DNA of 60,000 nucleotides from Cryptomeria japonica. Taxonomy: Eukaryota; Streptophyta; Pinopsida; Cupressales; Cupressaceae. Of this stretch, positions 1 to 11,769 are shown piece after piece; position 1 is the stretch's first letter, and each line of letters starts with the position of its first letter. A program made the position numbers and the translations under genes. The DNA is taken from the NCBI RefSeq assembly GCF_030272615.1, contig NC_081409.1, positions 529,106,291 through 529,166,290 on the forward strand, read 5' to 3'. Below the pieces are notes generated by a model, which worked only from the letters and a program-made list of their open reading frames with translations, made no database searches and was not told the DNA's origin.

Positions 1-1910
1 CCATGATGTTTAATCTTTGTAAACATATACTTGGCAACATGATACTGAAAGACAATTCTTCTGTCATAAGCAAACAACTGAACTTAATTTACCAATGTAC
101 TGATCCTTTACTGGTTTCTTAGACAAGTAGCGAATCATAGGAGAGAATACTGGGACGAACAGATTTCCTATTTTAAATAGTTGTTTATTGTTGTAAACAG
201 GAATCTCATTGGAAATTTTATTCCTGACGGTACAAATCTTTCAAGACATGAACATATTTTCTGTTTATGAAAAGATTACTGAACAGTTTGCTTCCATTTA
301 TTCAAAGTCTTATCTACTGGCATAAACATCCCATTTGAATACACACATTAAAGATAGTTCACGGCCTTACGGGGTTACCTGAAGAAGCGATTTCCAGGCG
401 TCTGTATCCCTCTATGGTAGTCTGAGACCATCCTTCTTTGCAAGGATGATAGCCGTGACAACTCCCAAACTCTTTCAATCGTCTCCCCAGGATATTCCGT
501 CACCAATGAATCACGCATTGGTAATAAACATCATATTAAAAATAACTCATGCACAGTTAACAGGCCCGATTTAATGTATTGATATTCTGTATAAACCACC
601 CTAGGCTGTGTATTGTCTCTGGTTGGTGGTTATATTTTCCTCAATGCATAAATATGGTAATGGAAAAGGAAGCACACACCCTGAATAATCTCAAATGGCT
701 AAGAAGAACTCACGGCATGATGAGAGAATCGTGCGACACAGGAATTCCTTCTGATGGCTTATTTTATCTGAGTTTGTCTTATCTGGATAACTATCATCTC
801 AAAGCAGGAAACATGGAACCTTACACCACATGAGCCTGAAGAAGACAAGAAAGTTCAAATCAATTATATTTAGGAAATATTGTTCAATGACTGCCATGAC
901 CAAAGAGTGAACTCTTCATTCAAGTTTGTCTGTATGTGCCTCCCTTCCAAATCACTTGTCTTATTAGATTCTGACTGCCACGACTTCAGAAGAATATGAA
1001 TCGCCCAGTACCATGAAGACCACACACCAGTAATGTGTATTATTTTTATATAGCCTCGATACAGTTCATCGGCTCTCCTTTCACTCACGACTTCCACAAG
1101 GGCAATATGATTATATATATGCCAACCAATCTTCATAGAATAAAATAGGCATTCAACTCCTCAGATAATTCCCTCGCATAGCATTGAAGAAATATTTTCC
1201 TTAAAATGATTTCCAGTGAGATTAATATCGCTCAGCTCTGGCCAACTTCACGCCAAACTCATGAAATCCATCATGTTTTGAAAATAAAACTTAATATTGA
1301 TTTATCAGCAATAAAATATCTGTTTCCCAGCAATAACAACTTATTCTGAAGATTACCTCTGGAATAAACCTTCAACTGATGACTTGCTCTGTATCTCCTG
1401 AAAGTACTCTTATTTTGTAAATTTGTCTTCAATGGAGACTTTAAAAATTATGCAAATCTTCCAATTGTTCCACACCAACTGAGAAGCCTACCTGACCCCT
1501 CCCAGACCATCTAGGGTAGATCAATCTCACTACCAAAAATGGTGACTTCAGAATTTTCGTCCCGAGCCTGTAAATCTGAGAAACTCGGAAATATTAATGT
1601 CAGAAAATATAAACCATTCTATAACTTATACCAATTCTGAGGGTTGTTTTTATAATTACTGTTTTCAGTTTCTTCCATTCCTGCACATTATTCATTAATG
1701 ACTTTAATTAATCTTTTTTTATTAAAGTCACTTTCATTAATTATTAAAAATATTGCCTTTTAATTTATTTTTAGGTAATAATATTAAATAATTAATTTTA
1801 ATTCTTTTTGCTCCATTTAAGCCTTCAGAAATTAAACGGGACATTACACTTGAAGTTCTTTTTACTAACCCACTTGAAAATGAAAACCTGTGTTATTTAA
1901 AAGGATGCAG
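1..1910. other. Unassigned DNA upstream of the first recognised exon
   Basis: No exon, repeat boundary or RNA gene could be recognised in this stretch. The short open frames (for example 579-833 on plus) have no familiar motif. The segment at 1680-1810 is A+T-rich with TTAAT runs. Because the gene at 1911-2470 starts at a splice acceptor, this stretch is most simply part of a long intron, with the 5' exons to the left of the window. Alternatively the gene copy is 5'-truncated and this is intergenic. Confidence 0.5.
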
Positions 1911-2470
1911 TTGGCTGTGTTTAGAAGCCATGGTGGTATTCAAGCTTTTATAAATGGCAAAGCTAAAAGTTTAGCTGAGGAAAATGAGATGGCAATTATA
2001 ACATCAGGGATTCCGTACACAATAGTTAGAGCAGGTCTATTACAAGATAGACCTGGCGGTCAGTTTGGCTTCAACTTCGAAGGGGTAAGTGAGGTTACTA
2101 ACATTATCTTGTCTATTACGGAGATGCTTTTAGCAGATTTTTAACTTTATTATGCCAGGAAAAGTTAAATGCGAGCCAACATTTGTTTACAGGGTTGTGC
2201 AAGCAAAGGATCGCTTAGCAAAGAAGATGCAGCAGCTATTTGTGTTGAGGCACTTGATACATCTCCTCAAAAGGGACTTATTTTTGAGGTAGTCTAACTT
2301 CCACGATTTACAGTTAATCATAAATCTGTACTTCTGTTTCTGTATGATATTACTGCGTTTGTAGCTAAGTGAAGGGATTTTCTTGCTAGGTAGTTAATGG
2401 GGAGGAGACGGTGCAAAACTGGAAAGATCTTTTCACTTCATTGGCTAAAAGTAGCAACCCACCATTATAG
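1911..2470 (+). CDS. NAD(P)-binding Rossmann-fold (NmrA/SDR-like) protein, last three exons
   Basis: Three exons are visible: 1911-2084, 2193-2288 and 2390-2470 (stop TAG). Introns have GT-AG ends (donors GTAAGT at 2085 and GTAGTC at 2289; acceptors CAG at 1908-1910, AG at 2191-2192 and 2388-2389) and all junctions keep phase. They encode about 116 residues. Motifs include GGIQAF, SGIPYTIVRAGLLQ, GGQFGFNF, then KEDAAAICVEAL, KGLIFEVVNGEE and a C-terminal WKDLFTSLAK. This is the second half of plant atypical short-chain reductases, where IPYTIVR and the KEDAA..CVEAL helix are typical. The N-terminal nucleotide-binding GxxGxxG part is absent from the window. Family placement is from remembered motifs. 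No frameshift or stop is seen, so the piece may belong to a working gene or be a preserved fragment. Confidence 0.8.
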
Positions 2471-3125
2471 CCATATGCTGTTCACACACTTAGTGAATTC
2501 CAAACAGTCGATGCTCACGATTCCTTTATTTTAATTTTTCACTTGGTAAATCTGTATCTTGCAAAGGTTAGATCATTTTAATAAGAAGAGATGTTTAATA
2601 TTGCTGAGATATTATGAGGATATTTCAGAGAATTAAGCTTGCTTGAAATCCATGGAATGATTAGTGTGCTGACTAGAATAATGTTCATTTTGTTAGTTTG
2701 CCCTTTTCTTGTTTTGTCGGCTGTTATGACTTAAATGCTTTATTTGAGATTTATGGCATTGAACGCAGCTAACATTATTGAATCAATACGATGCATGTTA
2801 TATCTTATATCTGGGGACTGATGTTAAAACAGAAAAGCTGCAATGAAAATTGAATATCTAAAATACAAATTTTAATCATCTTTTTTCGTCTTTAAAAAAT
2901 AAAATAAAATTCACGAAATGCACACAAAATCTGAAAAGATTAATAGAACTGTATGACAACTCAAAATGAATTTTCTTGCCTCTAGGTAGTATATACAGTG
3001 ATAACACAATATTGTGAGGTCTGGATGCTAGCTCAGGTCCAATCTGTAGTTGCTGCGTTTGACCACAAACATTCATTCCGCAGGCTCCTCAGCAAAATTC
3101 TTGCCCAAAACATACGTTTTAGTTT
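2471..3125. other. Downstream flank of the reductase gene, no gene seen
   Basis: A+T-rich sequence between the reductase stop codon and the LTR element. It should hold the 3' UTR of the gene, but no decisive poly(A) signal was identified. The last five bases (AGTTT, 3121-3125) are the left copy of the target duplication of the next element. Confidence 0.5.
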
Positions 3126-4138
3126 TGTTGATGTTATTGTAGCAGCGGGAGATTCTTTCTCCTATAAAATTCAAATAATTAAATGATTTGGGAATGAGGC
3201 CGACTCAAGTGTGAGACGCCTCCATTTAAATTATAGCCGACGTGATGAGAAGTCATCCTATTTCATGTTTGTAAAGACGTCTCTCTTGGGGCTGATCATT
3301 CTTGAAAAGGCACCTCGATTTGCATATATATAAAGGGGAAGAGCACCAGTAGTTGAGCACCCTAACTTCGCACTTCTCAAAATCTTACGTGGAAATTTCA
3401 AATCACTTCCAATATTTTACAGTAGCTTACTTGGCAAGTCCCCCTGCTTATAACTAAGCTTTCAGCGCCACATCATCAAGTATGGTGCCAAATCAGCATG
3501 CTTTTTGCCAAGGTGTCCAAAACAGTCCCCCCAAAAAGTGAGACCAATAGGCGTGCAAAAGAGGCCCCAATAGTTGTGCAGCTGATATGGCATCACCTGA
3601 TTGGTTACTTTTTACAATATTAGTACATTTCCTAATGACTATTGGTACATTTCCTAACAAAAATTGATATTTTATGTTTCAAACAATAGGTTTTATTTGT
3701 TCAATTTTTGGAACAAAAAGTATCAACAACCCTCACAACAATTGGTACATGCTCAACTATTGGTGCTCTTCCCCTATATACTCATGCGATCTTCATTCAT
3801 TTGAGGATCTAACACATTGTAAGCAAACTAGCGCTTGAGGAAGGAGTTTGATATCTTTAGCATATTGGCATATTGCTTCAGATCAATACCTATTAAGGAG
3901 ATGTTATTTTTGTTGTAAATACATGCCTAGTGAGGTGCCTTCACTTCATCATTGTATCGGCTTTGAGATTGGCCAAGTTGTAAAGGCAATTTTTTTGTAT
4001 TATTCAATAATATAAGAGATACTATTGGCTGGGTTTTTCTCCCTCAAGAAGGAGAGTTTTCCCAGGGTAAAAGCGTTGTGTTTATTGTTCATGTGTTGCA
4101 TATTCTGCTTTATGTTAAATCTAATCTTAAAACTAACA
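3126..4138 (+). repeat. 5' LTR of the copia-type element (interrupted)
   Basis: Matches 5942-6508 closely over its whole length except for the inverted-repeat element at 3335-3774; without that it would be about 573 bp. TG and CA ends are present. The TATA-rich run around 3322-3332 may be the core promoter, and the small element landed at that run. Confidence 0.92.
3335..3774. mobile_element. MITE-like element with 25-bp terminal inverted repeats
   Basis: The left end GGGGAAGAGCACC continues into AGTAGTTGAGCA; the reverse complement of the right end reads GGGGAAGAGCACC then AATAGTTGAGCA, so about 24 of 25 bases agree. It is missing from the other LTR of the same element (around 6140-6152), which supplies the empty site. 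It inserted in a TATATA run, so the exact target duplication cannot be read. It is 440 bp and non-coding. The superfamily is not assigned; the ends do not match Stowaway ends as remembered. Confidence 0.85.
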
Positions 4139-4156
4139 TGGTATCTAAGCGGGTTC
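4139..4156 (+). other. Primer-binding site of the copia-type element
   Basis: TGGTATCTAAGCGGGTTC follows the LTR end directly. It resembles the plant copia site TGGTATCAGAGC, complementary to the 3' end of initiator tRNA-Met, with a few changes. It fixes the element's orientation as plus. Confidence 0.85.
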
Positions 4157-5424
4157 AAGAGATTCGATCAGATTTAATTAAGCAGATTCTTTATGAAGTT
4201 CATTTTGAAAGGCATTGAATCTTATGTAGTCTACTGGCGTGGCACTCAAGAGGAGACGTCTATATTGGAGGCGGATAAGTGGAAAAGATCGAGCATCTAG
4301 GGCCTGAACATTCGCGTCTACTGTGAAGCTCTTATCTTATCATACAACACCGTGTGAGCCTGTAAGATCCATCGACAAAATACACAATCAACTCCTAGGG
4401 CTGCAGACACTATAGGAATCACGAAGGACACACGGATTTGAGTATAGCGAATATCATTTGGAGTGACTCCTGGTTCGCTCGTGGCTACGTAGCCTCTGAT
4501 TCTTGCCACTCACCAATCAAAGCCTTTCTCCTCCTACAGATACTGTATCTAGTGAATAGAAGTTCGGGTACCTTCATTCTATAAATTAATTCAATGAGCA
4601 TTGGTAGAATGTACTACAAACATTTCTTATATGTTGATTTGCCAGTATATATATGAAATACGTGAAACCAAACAGATTATTGTCCAAGGCATCATTTGCA
4701 ATATACGCATGTTTTTCATTCAAAATGTTTGATCACTGCTTGGATTGTTTGAGGGTTATTCCTGGCGATACAAATATATTGGTGCTTCTATTCATATCTT
4801 ATCATACAGAATTTTGTTGTTGGTACATTCACCGTCTTAATGGAAGTTTGTTGTTCCTATTCTGGGCACATCTGGAGCATATCTAAATCTTTAGGTGCAA
4901 AGATCATGAAAGAACAATTAGTGGATTGAGAGGAAGATTAGACAATAAAGAGATAAGTATTTCAAACCCTTGAATAATGTTCATGAATCTTTTATGTAGT
5001 TATTTGGAATAGTGAATCATGTATGCTTCTAGCATTCGTATTTCTCTTCGGGATAGGTTGATTCTATGAACTATTAGTAATATCTCTAAAGATGCTTCCG
5101 GGACAGATCGAGGAGCATAAGAATGATGAGAGATTGCATTTAAGGGAGGAAGAGCTTGATGCATCCTATGAGGAAGTCACGCAGGCTGAAGAATTGTGAC
5201 ACAACTTGCTGCCATGGGGCTGAGTTGGTGGCACATAATTGGAGAGATCTCTTAAAGAGGAAGAACCTATTCAGATTGTCATTGTGATCAGGTTCTTCAA
5301 AGAGGAGGAATTAACATTCAGAGGGAGTCTGACAAACCAACAAAGGCAACCTTGGACAAGGTGATCAGGAGGTTGATGCAAGTACTTGGAACTTTAGAGG
5401 GAGTCACATCATCATGAAGATCTG
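4157..5424 (+). other. Non-coding interior of the copia-type element
   Basis: No gag or pol domain could be recognised. The longest plus frame (4653-4886, 77 residues) is hydrophobic and has no retroelement motif. Several frames around 5090-5400 are purine-rich (GAGGAAG runs), as often seen near the 3' end of copia interiors, but they do not form a protein. Confidence 0.6.
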
Positions 5425-5661
5425 TTGTAATGTATATTTTTCTAAGATGGAGAAATATGAGGTGAAAGCCCTTGTAGTGTGTATATTTCTTTGAGACGGA
5501 GAAATACGATGTGAAAACCCTTGTAGTGTATATTTCTCTAAGACGGAGAAATATGAGGTGAAAGCCCTTGTAGTGTATGTTTTTCTAAGACAAAGAAATA
5601 TGAGGTGAAAGCCCTTGTAGTGTATGTTTCTCTGAGACGGAGAAATATGAGGTGCGAGCCC
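5425..5661 (+). repeat. Tandem repeat, five units of about 47 bp
   Basis: Each unit starts TTGTAGTGTATATTTCT and runs through AAGACGGAGAAATATGAGG to AAAGCCC. Units begin near 5425, 5472, 5520, 5567 and 5614 and differ by a few substitutions and small indels. They lie inside the non-coding interior, upstream of the polypurine tract. A minus-strand open frame across them (5404-5766) is only a by-product of the repeat period. Confidence 0.9.
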
Positions 5662-5690
5662 TTGTTCATCTCTGAAACTGAGATGAGACA

Positions 5691-5906
5691 TCATGTTGAG
5701 AGACTCCATGATGGCATCACATTGAGAGACTCTGTGATGGACACTTGTGCACATGTTTCTTTCCACACATGGGAGTAGCCATGGTGGATGTCATGTTGAG
5801 AGACTCCATGACAACGTCACATTAAGAGACTACATCATGAACCTTTGAGCTTTCCACAAATGGATGTAGCCATTGTGGGCGTCATGTTGAGGGACTCCAT
5901 GATGTA
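5691..5906 (+). repeat. Second short repeat block near the 3' end of the copia-type element
   Basis: The phrase TCATGTTGAGAGACTCCATGA occurs near 5691 and 5791, with a variant (GAGGGACTCC) near 5882. Related CACATTGAGAGACT / CACATTAAGAGACT phrases lie between them. The period is about 90-100 bp. Together with the block at 5425-5661 it makes the last third of the interior almost entirely repetitive. Confidence 0.75.
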
Positions 5907-5932
5907 GATATCTGGAAAATATCTCCCTAGCT

Positions 5933-5941
5933 AAGAGGGAG
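5933..5941 (+). other. Polypurine tract of the copia-type element
   Basis: AAGAGGGAG lies directly before the TGTTGATG start of the right LTR, as expected for the plus-strand priming site. Confidence 0.85.
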
Positions 5942-6508
5942 TGTTGATGTTATTGTAGCAGCGAGAGATTCTTTCTCCTATAAAATTCAAATAATTAAAT
6001 GATTTGGGAATGAGGCCGACTCAAGTGTGAGATGCCTCCATTTAAATTATAGCTGACTTGATGAGAAGTCGTCCTATTTCATGTTTGTAAAGACATCTCT
6101 CTTGGGGCCGATTATTCTTGAAAAGGCACCTAGATTTGCATATATATATACACATGTGATCTTCATTCATTTGAGGATTTAACACATTGTAGACAAACTA
6201 ATGCTTGAGGAAGGAGTTTGATATCTTTAGCATATTGGCATATTGCTTCAGATCAATACCTATTAAGGAGATGTTATTCCTGTTGTAAATTCACGCCTAG
6301 TGAGGTGCCTTCACTTCGTCATTGTATCGGCCTTGAGTTTGGCCAAGTTGTAAAGACAATTTTTTTGTATTATTCAATAATATAAGAGATACTATTGGCT
6401 GGGTTTTTCTCCCTCAAGAAGGAGGGTTTTCCCAGGGTAAAAGTGTTGTGTTTATTGTTCATGTGTTGCATATTCTTCTTTATGTTAAATCTAATCTTAA
6501 AACTAACA
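5942..6508 (+). repeat. 3' LTR of the copia-type element
   Basis: 567 bp, TG...CA, without the small insertion found in the partner LTR. By eye only scattered substitutions separate it from the left copy. It is followed directly by the right AGTTT duplication at 6509-6513. Confidence 0.92.
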
Positions 6509-6513
6509 AGTTT

Positions 6514-8795
6514 GAGGCTTAAAAGGCCTTTTGTAGATCCTTTGGGATTGAAGGCTTAGTGTCACTTTTGCCACCTGTAGGGTCAATTTGTTGTAACTAA
6601 GAAATTCCTATTTTTCACTGCACAATTGATATTATCTCATGGCACTATTAATTGTGTTTGATCCAATAGCTCTCCTATAACCTATAAAACAAGTAGTCAC
6701 ATCACTATGTTTAAACAAAAAATTAGAAAATAAAAATAATTTGGATGACTATAAAGACTTTCAAAGCACCTTTTTAATGTGATTCTGATAAAAAAATGTT
6801 TCCTCATAGGCTTTAAACATGTTACCTCACACATTCAACAATTCTTATTTGAGATTCTCTAGCAACACATCTATGTGGCACATTTAGAATGATATATCCC
6901 AAATTTCAATTTGCAAAACTAACAAATTACCATTCCAAAACCTTCACACAATAGGCCGCTCGTTCACTTTCAAATTTGACCCATCGCATCTCCCATGAGA
7001 GTGAAAACATACGAGTTTCTAAATTCAAATAATTAAATGCAAATAAGATAAGGTAGAATTTATCCCGTGTGCTCATCATTATCATAATGCCTCAATTAAC
7101 TATCATAAAGAATAATTCTACAATTAGCAGATCAAAAAATCCACCCCAGTCATCGTTTGCAAAGAAAACTATGGTACCAAAGAAATTATCAAACATTTGT
7201 ACTCATTCACACTCTTTTTGGGCTAGATATATTCCACAAATTCACTACTACATGTGGCTTTCAAAATCTAGACACTTCTAGTGAAATTCTATGGATTTGT
7301 ATAAAAAGAAAACAACAATAAAACAATGTAGATGAATTTCTCAAAATCCAAATCTATTGATTAGGAAACCTGTATTATGCAAATAGTTGTTAGAGCATTG
7401 TCATTTTTTGTTTGCTATCATGTCTTTGTATGCAACAAATGCACACATATAGACCATCTGAGCACACAAGCAAGCAACCATCTGACAAAGGGACTAAAAC
7501 CCCAAATCATACAGAGTCAATGATACATCGTCCTCACATTGTATGGCAAATAAAATCATCATTCTTCATTAATATAACCAAAATATGTCAGGTATTTACA
7601 TTAAGCAACTGCATTACAATAAGAGAAGGAATTAAAGCTCTCCCCCATCCCTCGTCAACATATGGTGAAACTCCTCTCCACATAGGATCTCTTTCTCTAC
7701 CCTATACTAACTTCTCGTTCACACTACTCCTCTACTTATCATGTGTCTACACCTTTGAGACCAAGTTCTCTAATCGCCTCCTCATGCACGACTTTGGCTG
7801 TATACCAACAATATCAAGCAAACTCCCTTCTCACATTGTAGGATGACAATTTTCCTTATACATTATTCTTGTTATGTTGCCTTGTGTTCTTTTCCCTCCT
7901 ATACACAACACTATTCTATGTTCACCACTCTCTTCTCAAGACTTCTCCTAGGCATCCTTGCTACTTGACTTGCAACTTATTAAAAAAACTCCTTATTTCT
8001 CTTCAAAAGGTAGCTCCTTATTTTCTACCCCTTCCGTTCATCCTTACATCTCCCTCACTCTCTCCCCTCAACCTCACAACTTAACTTATTTTCCCACACT
8101 CTTCTCTCTAACTTCCCTCTTATTTCTCAGCAACCTTCTCTACCTTCTTCCCACATCAGGTTTGCTCTATTACATGCCTCCTTTGGTTCAATACACTTGT
8201 AGCAAACCAGACAAAGTCCCAACCATTATGGGTTGGTTGCTTCCTTTCATTCTTTCCTCTTACTATGTGACCTAGTTTTTTTTCCCACATGCAACCTTTC
8301 CTCCTATTCTTTTCCGCATGTCATCCACTCCAAAACTCCTTACATTTGATTTTTGAGTGCCAAATGAGCTTCCATGGAATGTTCTAGTCCCTTCCATTCA
8401 AACCTAATTTCTTTAGTGGCATAAAAGGGGTGAATAAAATTTTATTTGTCAAAGCATAAGGAATAGCTACAAATGTGGTGCTATTGGTTCAAACAATAAC
8501 TAATACATGGCTTGTCTTGTAACTGACAAGCGAGTTTTCCACTCCAAAATTCTCCCTTCTTTTGTTGCAGCCTTATAAATGCATCCATATCTTATAGATC
8601 CACATTTGTTCTTTCCTTGGTATCATCCACCAACTCACCTATTACTATTATAATGACATTTTTAGCATGGATCTATACCTTGTGGTGTATTTCAAAGGAC
8701 ACATTTTTTCTTCTCACCTTCATTCAATATTTGTGTGAGTAATCTAAACTCTTGACCCTTGGGTGTAAAATCATTTATCAACTTTAATTCCACAT
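6514..8795. other. Unassigned DNA between elements
   Basis: No gene or element end could be supported. Open frames at 7412-7846 and 7958-8275 on plus are rich in Ser, Leu and Pro because the plus strand is pyrimidine-rich; they show no domain. From about 7650 on, the C+T bias resembles that over the decayed minus-strand frame at 8796-10470, so part of this may be the far end of the same old element. Confidence 0.45.
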
Positions 8796-10470
8796 ATGCT
8801 ACGAACTCAAAACAATTTTTTCATTAGCTACCCATTCTTACCATCTTTTTTTGACATAACATTACTTTCATTAGTGTCCTCCAAGTTGGGCACCCATTCT
8901 TCAATTTGTGCCTCTTTTGCATTGTCTACTTGCAACACCATTACGCTAATACACTCTTTTTTACTTGTAACACTTCTTTGGTGTCATCAAATGCTAGTGT
9001 GCTACTTGTAACTCCTTGCATACTCTCCCTTGCCTCCATGCCTAGAGACTCTTTATTGTTTCTTGTCTTTACTTGTAACATTTCTCTTGCAATAATACCC
9101 TATTCATTCTTCTTGGCTACATCCTCTCGTAGTATGATTTTGTTGACATTAGGTGCACCAACTTGTAGCACCACAGGGATTCCACTATTAGCACATACCT
9201 TCACAAACTTATCTCTTTTTGTTATGTATACTAGCATCATATCTTGTGGAGCTCCCAACTTATACCCTTTCATGATGTCTACTAGCAACATATCTATACC
9301 ATCTCCTATTGCTCTAATTTGCAAATTTCTTTGCTATCTTCTGTTGCTCCTACTTCATCTCTAGAGTCACAATAGACCCACTTGTAGTTGTGTGCCTCCA
9401 TCCTTTCTCTATTGCACCTACTTGTAATAGCCTCACACTCTACTTGAAGCCCTTGATGACATTTTCTATTATCCTTCTAGCCTCACACTTGGAGTGCTCC
9501 CTCATTAATGTCCCTTGTATCACCTTGGAATCCTCTCACCTCCATATGCAACTTGTTTGCATTCCTTTTTTGTGCCTTCCTCATGGCACCCTAACTCACC
9601 GTTCTTCTCAAGTGGCAAGCTCCATTACTATGTGCTCACAACTTGTAGCATCCTGCTTGCTATCGTCTCTTCTTCATGCTCTACCATGGCTACAATGCTC
9701 CACTCTTCTCACTGAGCTTGTATTTTACTTTAGGTGTAGATGCTAGTACTTCCTTGCCTTCCTCCTGGGATGCCTCTCTTGTAGCATCATTGTCCATTAT
9801 GAGAATTTCTCCATCTCCTTTATTATTTTCCTCTAGCCCTGCAAACATAAATTTGTTAAAAACAAGAGGCTTATTCTTGCTCTCTTTCCTTGTCTTTTCT
9901 ATGGCTATCCTCTTAGCTACTTGCAAATGATGGGTTATCTTTTTCTTTTATACGGTGGTTGTGCCAACATCTTTAGTATAGAAGTTGCATTCACCTTCTG
10001 CCCTCATTCATGAGAAATATCTTTTCTTCTATTCAATTATCTATGAGGTCTTCCATAGGTTGCACATGACCCATTTCTTCATTTGTAGGCTAGTCGCATG
10101 ACACTTCTACCCACTCATTGCCTCTTTAGATAATGTTTTCTACTTTCTTGTACTATTATTTGGTCCTCCTCTTTGTCTTTTTTTTCTAGGAGAATTGGTG
10201 CTTGTCTATGGTCTCTCCCTTAGCTATTCTCCAAGGCTTTCAACCTTGACTTAGTTTCCAAAGCCTTCAACATAGTCTCAAGATTCTTCTTTATGCCTAC
10301 TACTAGCTCTACTCCATCCTTACTATCACTATTTATCTTTTCATGAGCATGACCTAAGTGATATGGAATGTTCAAAGAGTCGATGAGATTAGGTCCTTGT
10401 TAGTTAAGCATGTATTCATAATCCCCTCTTGATAATGAGATTGCGTGGAAATTGTATCAATGATCATGCT
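8796..10470 (-). pseudogene. Decayed minus-strand reading frame, probably retroelement-derived
   Basis: Read on minus, long stretches have coding character broken by stops and frameshifts. One near 10420-10210 contains LIDSLNIPYHLGHAHEKINS and LVVGIKKNLETMLKALE, then a Lys/Glu-rich part; others lie at 9926-9690 and 9324-9100. A short L-Q-V motif (plus-strand ACTTGTA/ACTTGCA) recurs many times. The position downstream of a candidate minus-strand LTR (10560-11386) suggests the gag-side coding region of an old LTR element. No catalytic motif was found, so the family is open. Confidence 0.4.
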
Positions 10471-10559
10471 CGATTCCATTGATGTACATAGCGAACATTT
10501 GGGAAAGTAAAGGATGGGAAATATTTCCATTTCATTCATTACCAATATATTTACTACAT

Positions 10560-11386
10560 GCTACAAAAATCAATGTATGTTCCATTATTTGATTATTATA
10601 GTGATGAGTTGGAGAAAGTTTGTTGAATGAATGCTTGGGGTAATTAATATAAAGTTACATCCAAACACATGCTCCAATATCATAGATGAAGGGCTACACC
10701 ACCCAACACATACAACACAACCGAGAATAGCACAAAAATTGCAAGAAAGAATGACTTGCTTTCTATTACTTTGATGAAATGGAAATACAATATTCAAAGC
10801 TTACAAAATATTAGCCACATGGGCTTTACAAATCTTGCAAGTTGGAGCTACAATATACACTTCTAAAACTCTGAAATGAAGGACTATTTTTCTCAACTTC
10901 AAATGATGAAACGACTAGCCCAAGCCCTCCAATTTATAGAAATTATGTGGGAGGAACCATTGTGGGAAACCAAAACCATGGGCTAAAATCGCTTAGTAAA
11001 TCCATGCCCCCTTCAATAAATGCAATACATGGCACCTATAAATGCAACACATGGGCAAAAGAATTCTCGACTTCCCAAAGTGGGTGCCTAAGAAAGAGAC
11101 TTACTCTTTGCAACCGACACTGACATGTGTAAACACGTCGCATCTACTTCCTAAAGTGGATGCCTAGATGTAAATTCCCCCAGTTTGCCTTATAACCAAC
11201 GTTGATATGTATCCACCCTTGAAAATTACATTTACCATTTGACATAGGCCATAAATAATAAATTATTTAATCTCCTATGTCCCCTTGAACACTTTCCGTG
11301 GAACATGGAGACACATAATAGCTTGCATTTAGCCTTTATTTATTAAAATAAATAATATTTTTGGGTGATGCAAGGTTGCTCTTACA
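10560..11386 (-). repeat. Candidate LTR of an old minus-strand element
   Basis: On minus this would start TGTAAGAGCAACC (plus 11374-11386) and holds a TATA-like CTATAAATTGG (plus 10929-10939) about 450 bp in. The decayed coding region lies downstream on the same strand. The inner end is uncertain (around 10560-10620), no primer site was confirmed and the partner LTR was not found, so this rests on layout and the TATA-like box. Confidence 0.35.
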
Positions 11387-11769
11387 CGCCTGGATGCTTC
11401 TACATTAGACACTCAAGATAGGGAAAAAATTGTGAACTTAGGTTCGCAAAATGGAGTTGGATGGTAGAGCCACCCTTTCAGATTGCAAACAATCTTCAAC
11501 AAAACCCATCACTATATTAGGTACCTCAAATTAGTTCTTTCTCCCCTCCTAACACCTAGCTGAAACAAGCATCATTCTCCTCCGGCAACTCTATTCTTTA
11601 CTCCTCTTTCTCAATGTGGAATCAACTCCGCCATAATCCAACCTTCACCAATTGCAACTCTTACTCTTTTCTAATCTTGTAGGATCTAGCTCACCGTATT
11701 TTAACAATCTCCACCAATATGCATCTGCTCTATCCTCTGTGACATAATACACCTGTTTCTCTACATACA
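11387..11769. other. Short unassigned spacer
   Basis: No gene or repeat recognised. It separates the candidate minus-strand LTR from the candidate long LTR. The last bases ATACA (11765-11769) may be a target duplication of the latter. Confidence 0.4.

Larger units (their letters stand above)
3126..6508 (+). mobile_element. Complete non-autonomous copia-type LTR retrotransposon
   Basis: Two LTRs (3126-4138 and 5942-6508) begin TGTTGATG and end AACTAACA, and the element is flanked by a perfect 5-bp duplication AGTTT (3121-3125 and 6509-6513). A primer-binding site beginning TGGTATCTAAGC follows the left LTR directly, and the purine tract AAGAGGGAG abuts the right LTR. This end structure is typical of plant Ty1/copia elements primed by initiator tRNA-Met. 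The 1.8-kb interior has no recognisable gag, protease, integrase or reverse transcriptase, only short open frames and tandem repeats, so it must have depended on proteins from another element. The left LTR is longer because a small DNA element inserted into it afterwards. Confidence 0.92.

Noticed and set aside
5425-5661. Possible CRISPR-like array
   Set aside because: The units are directly joined without unique spacers, and the setting is a plant LTR retrotransposon.
5404-5766. 120-residue minus frame with a repeated YTTRAFTSYFS unit
   Set aside because: It follows from a 47-bp tandem repeat in a non-coding interior; the unit length is not a multiple of three and the apparent protein repeat is irregular.
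7412-8275. Two plus-strand frames of 144 and 105 residues
   Set aside because: Composition is Ser/Leu/Pro/Thr from a pyrimidine-rich strand; there is no domain, no splice context and no similarity to a known family.
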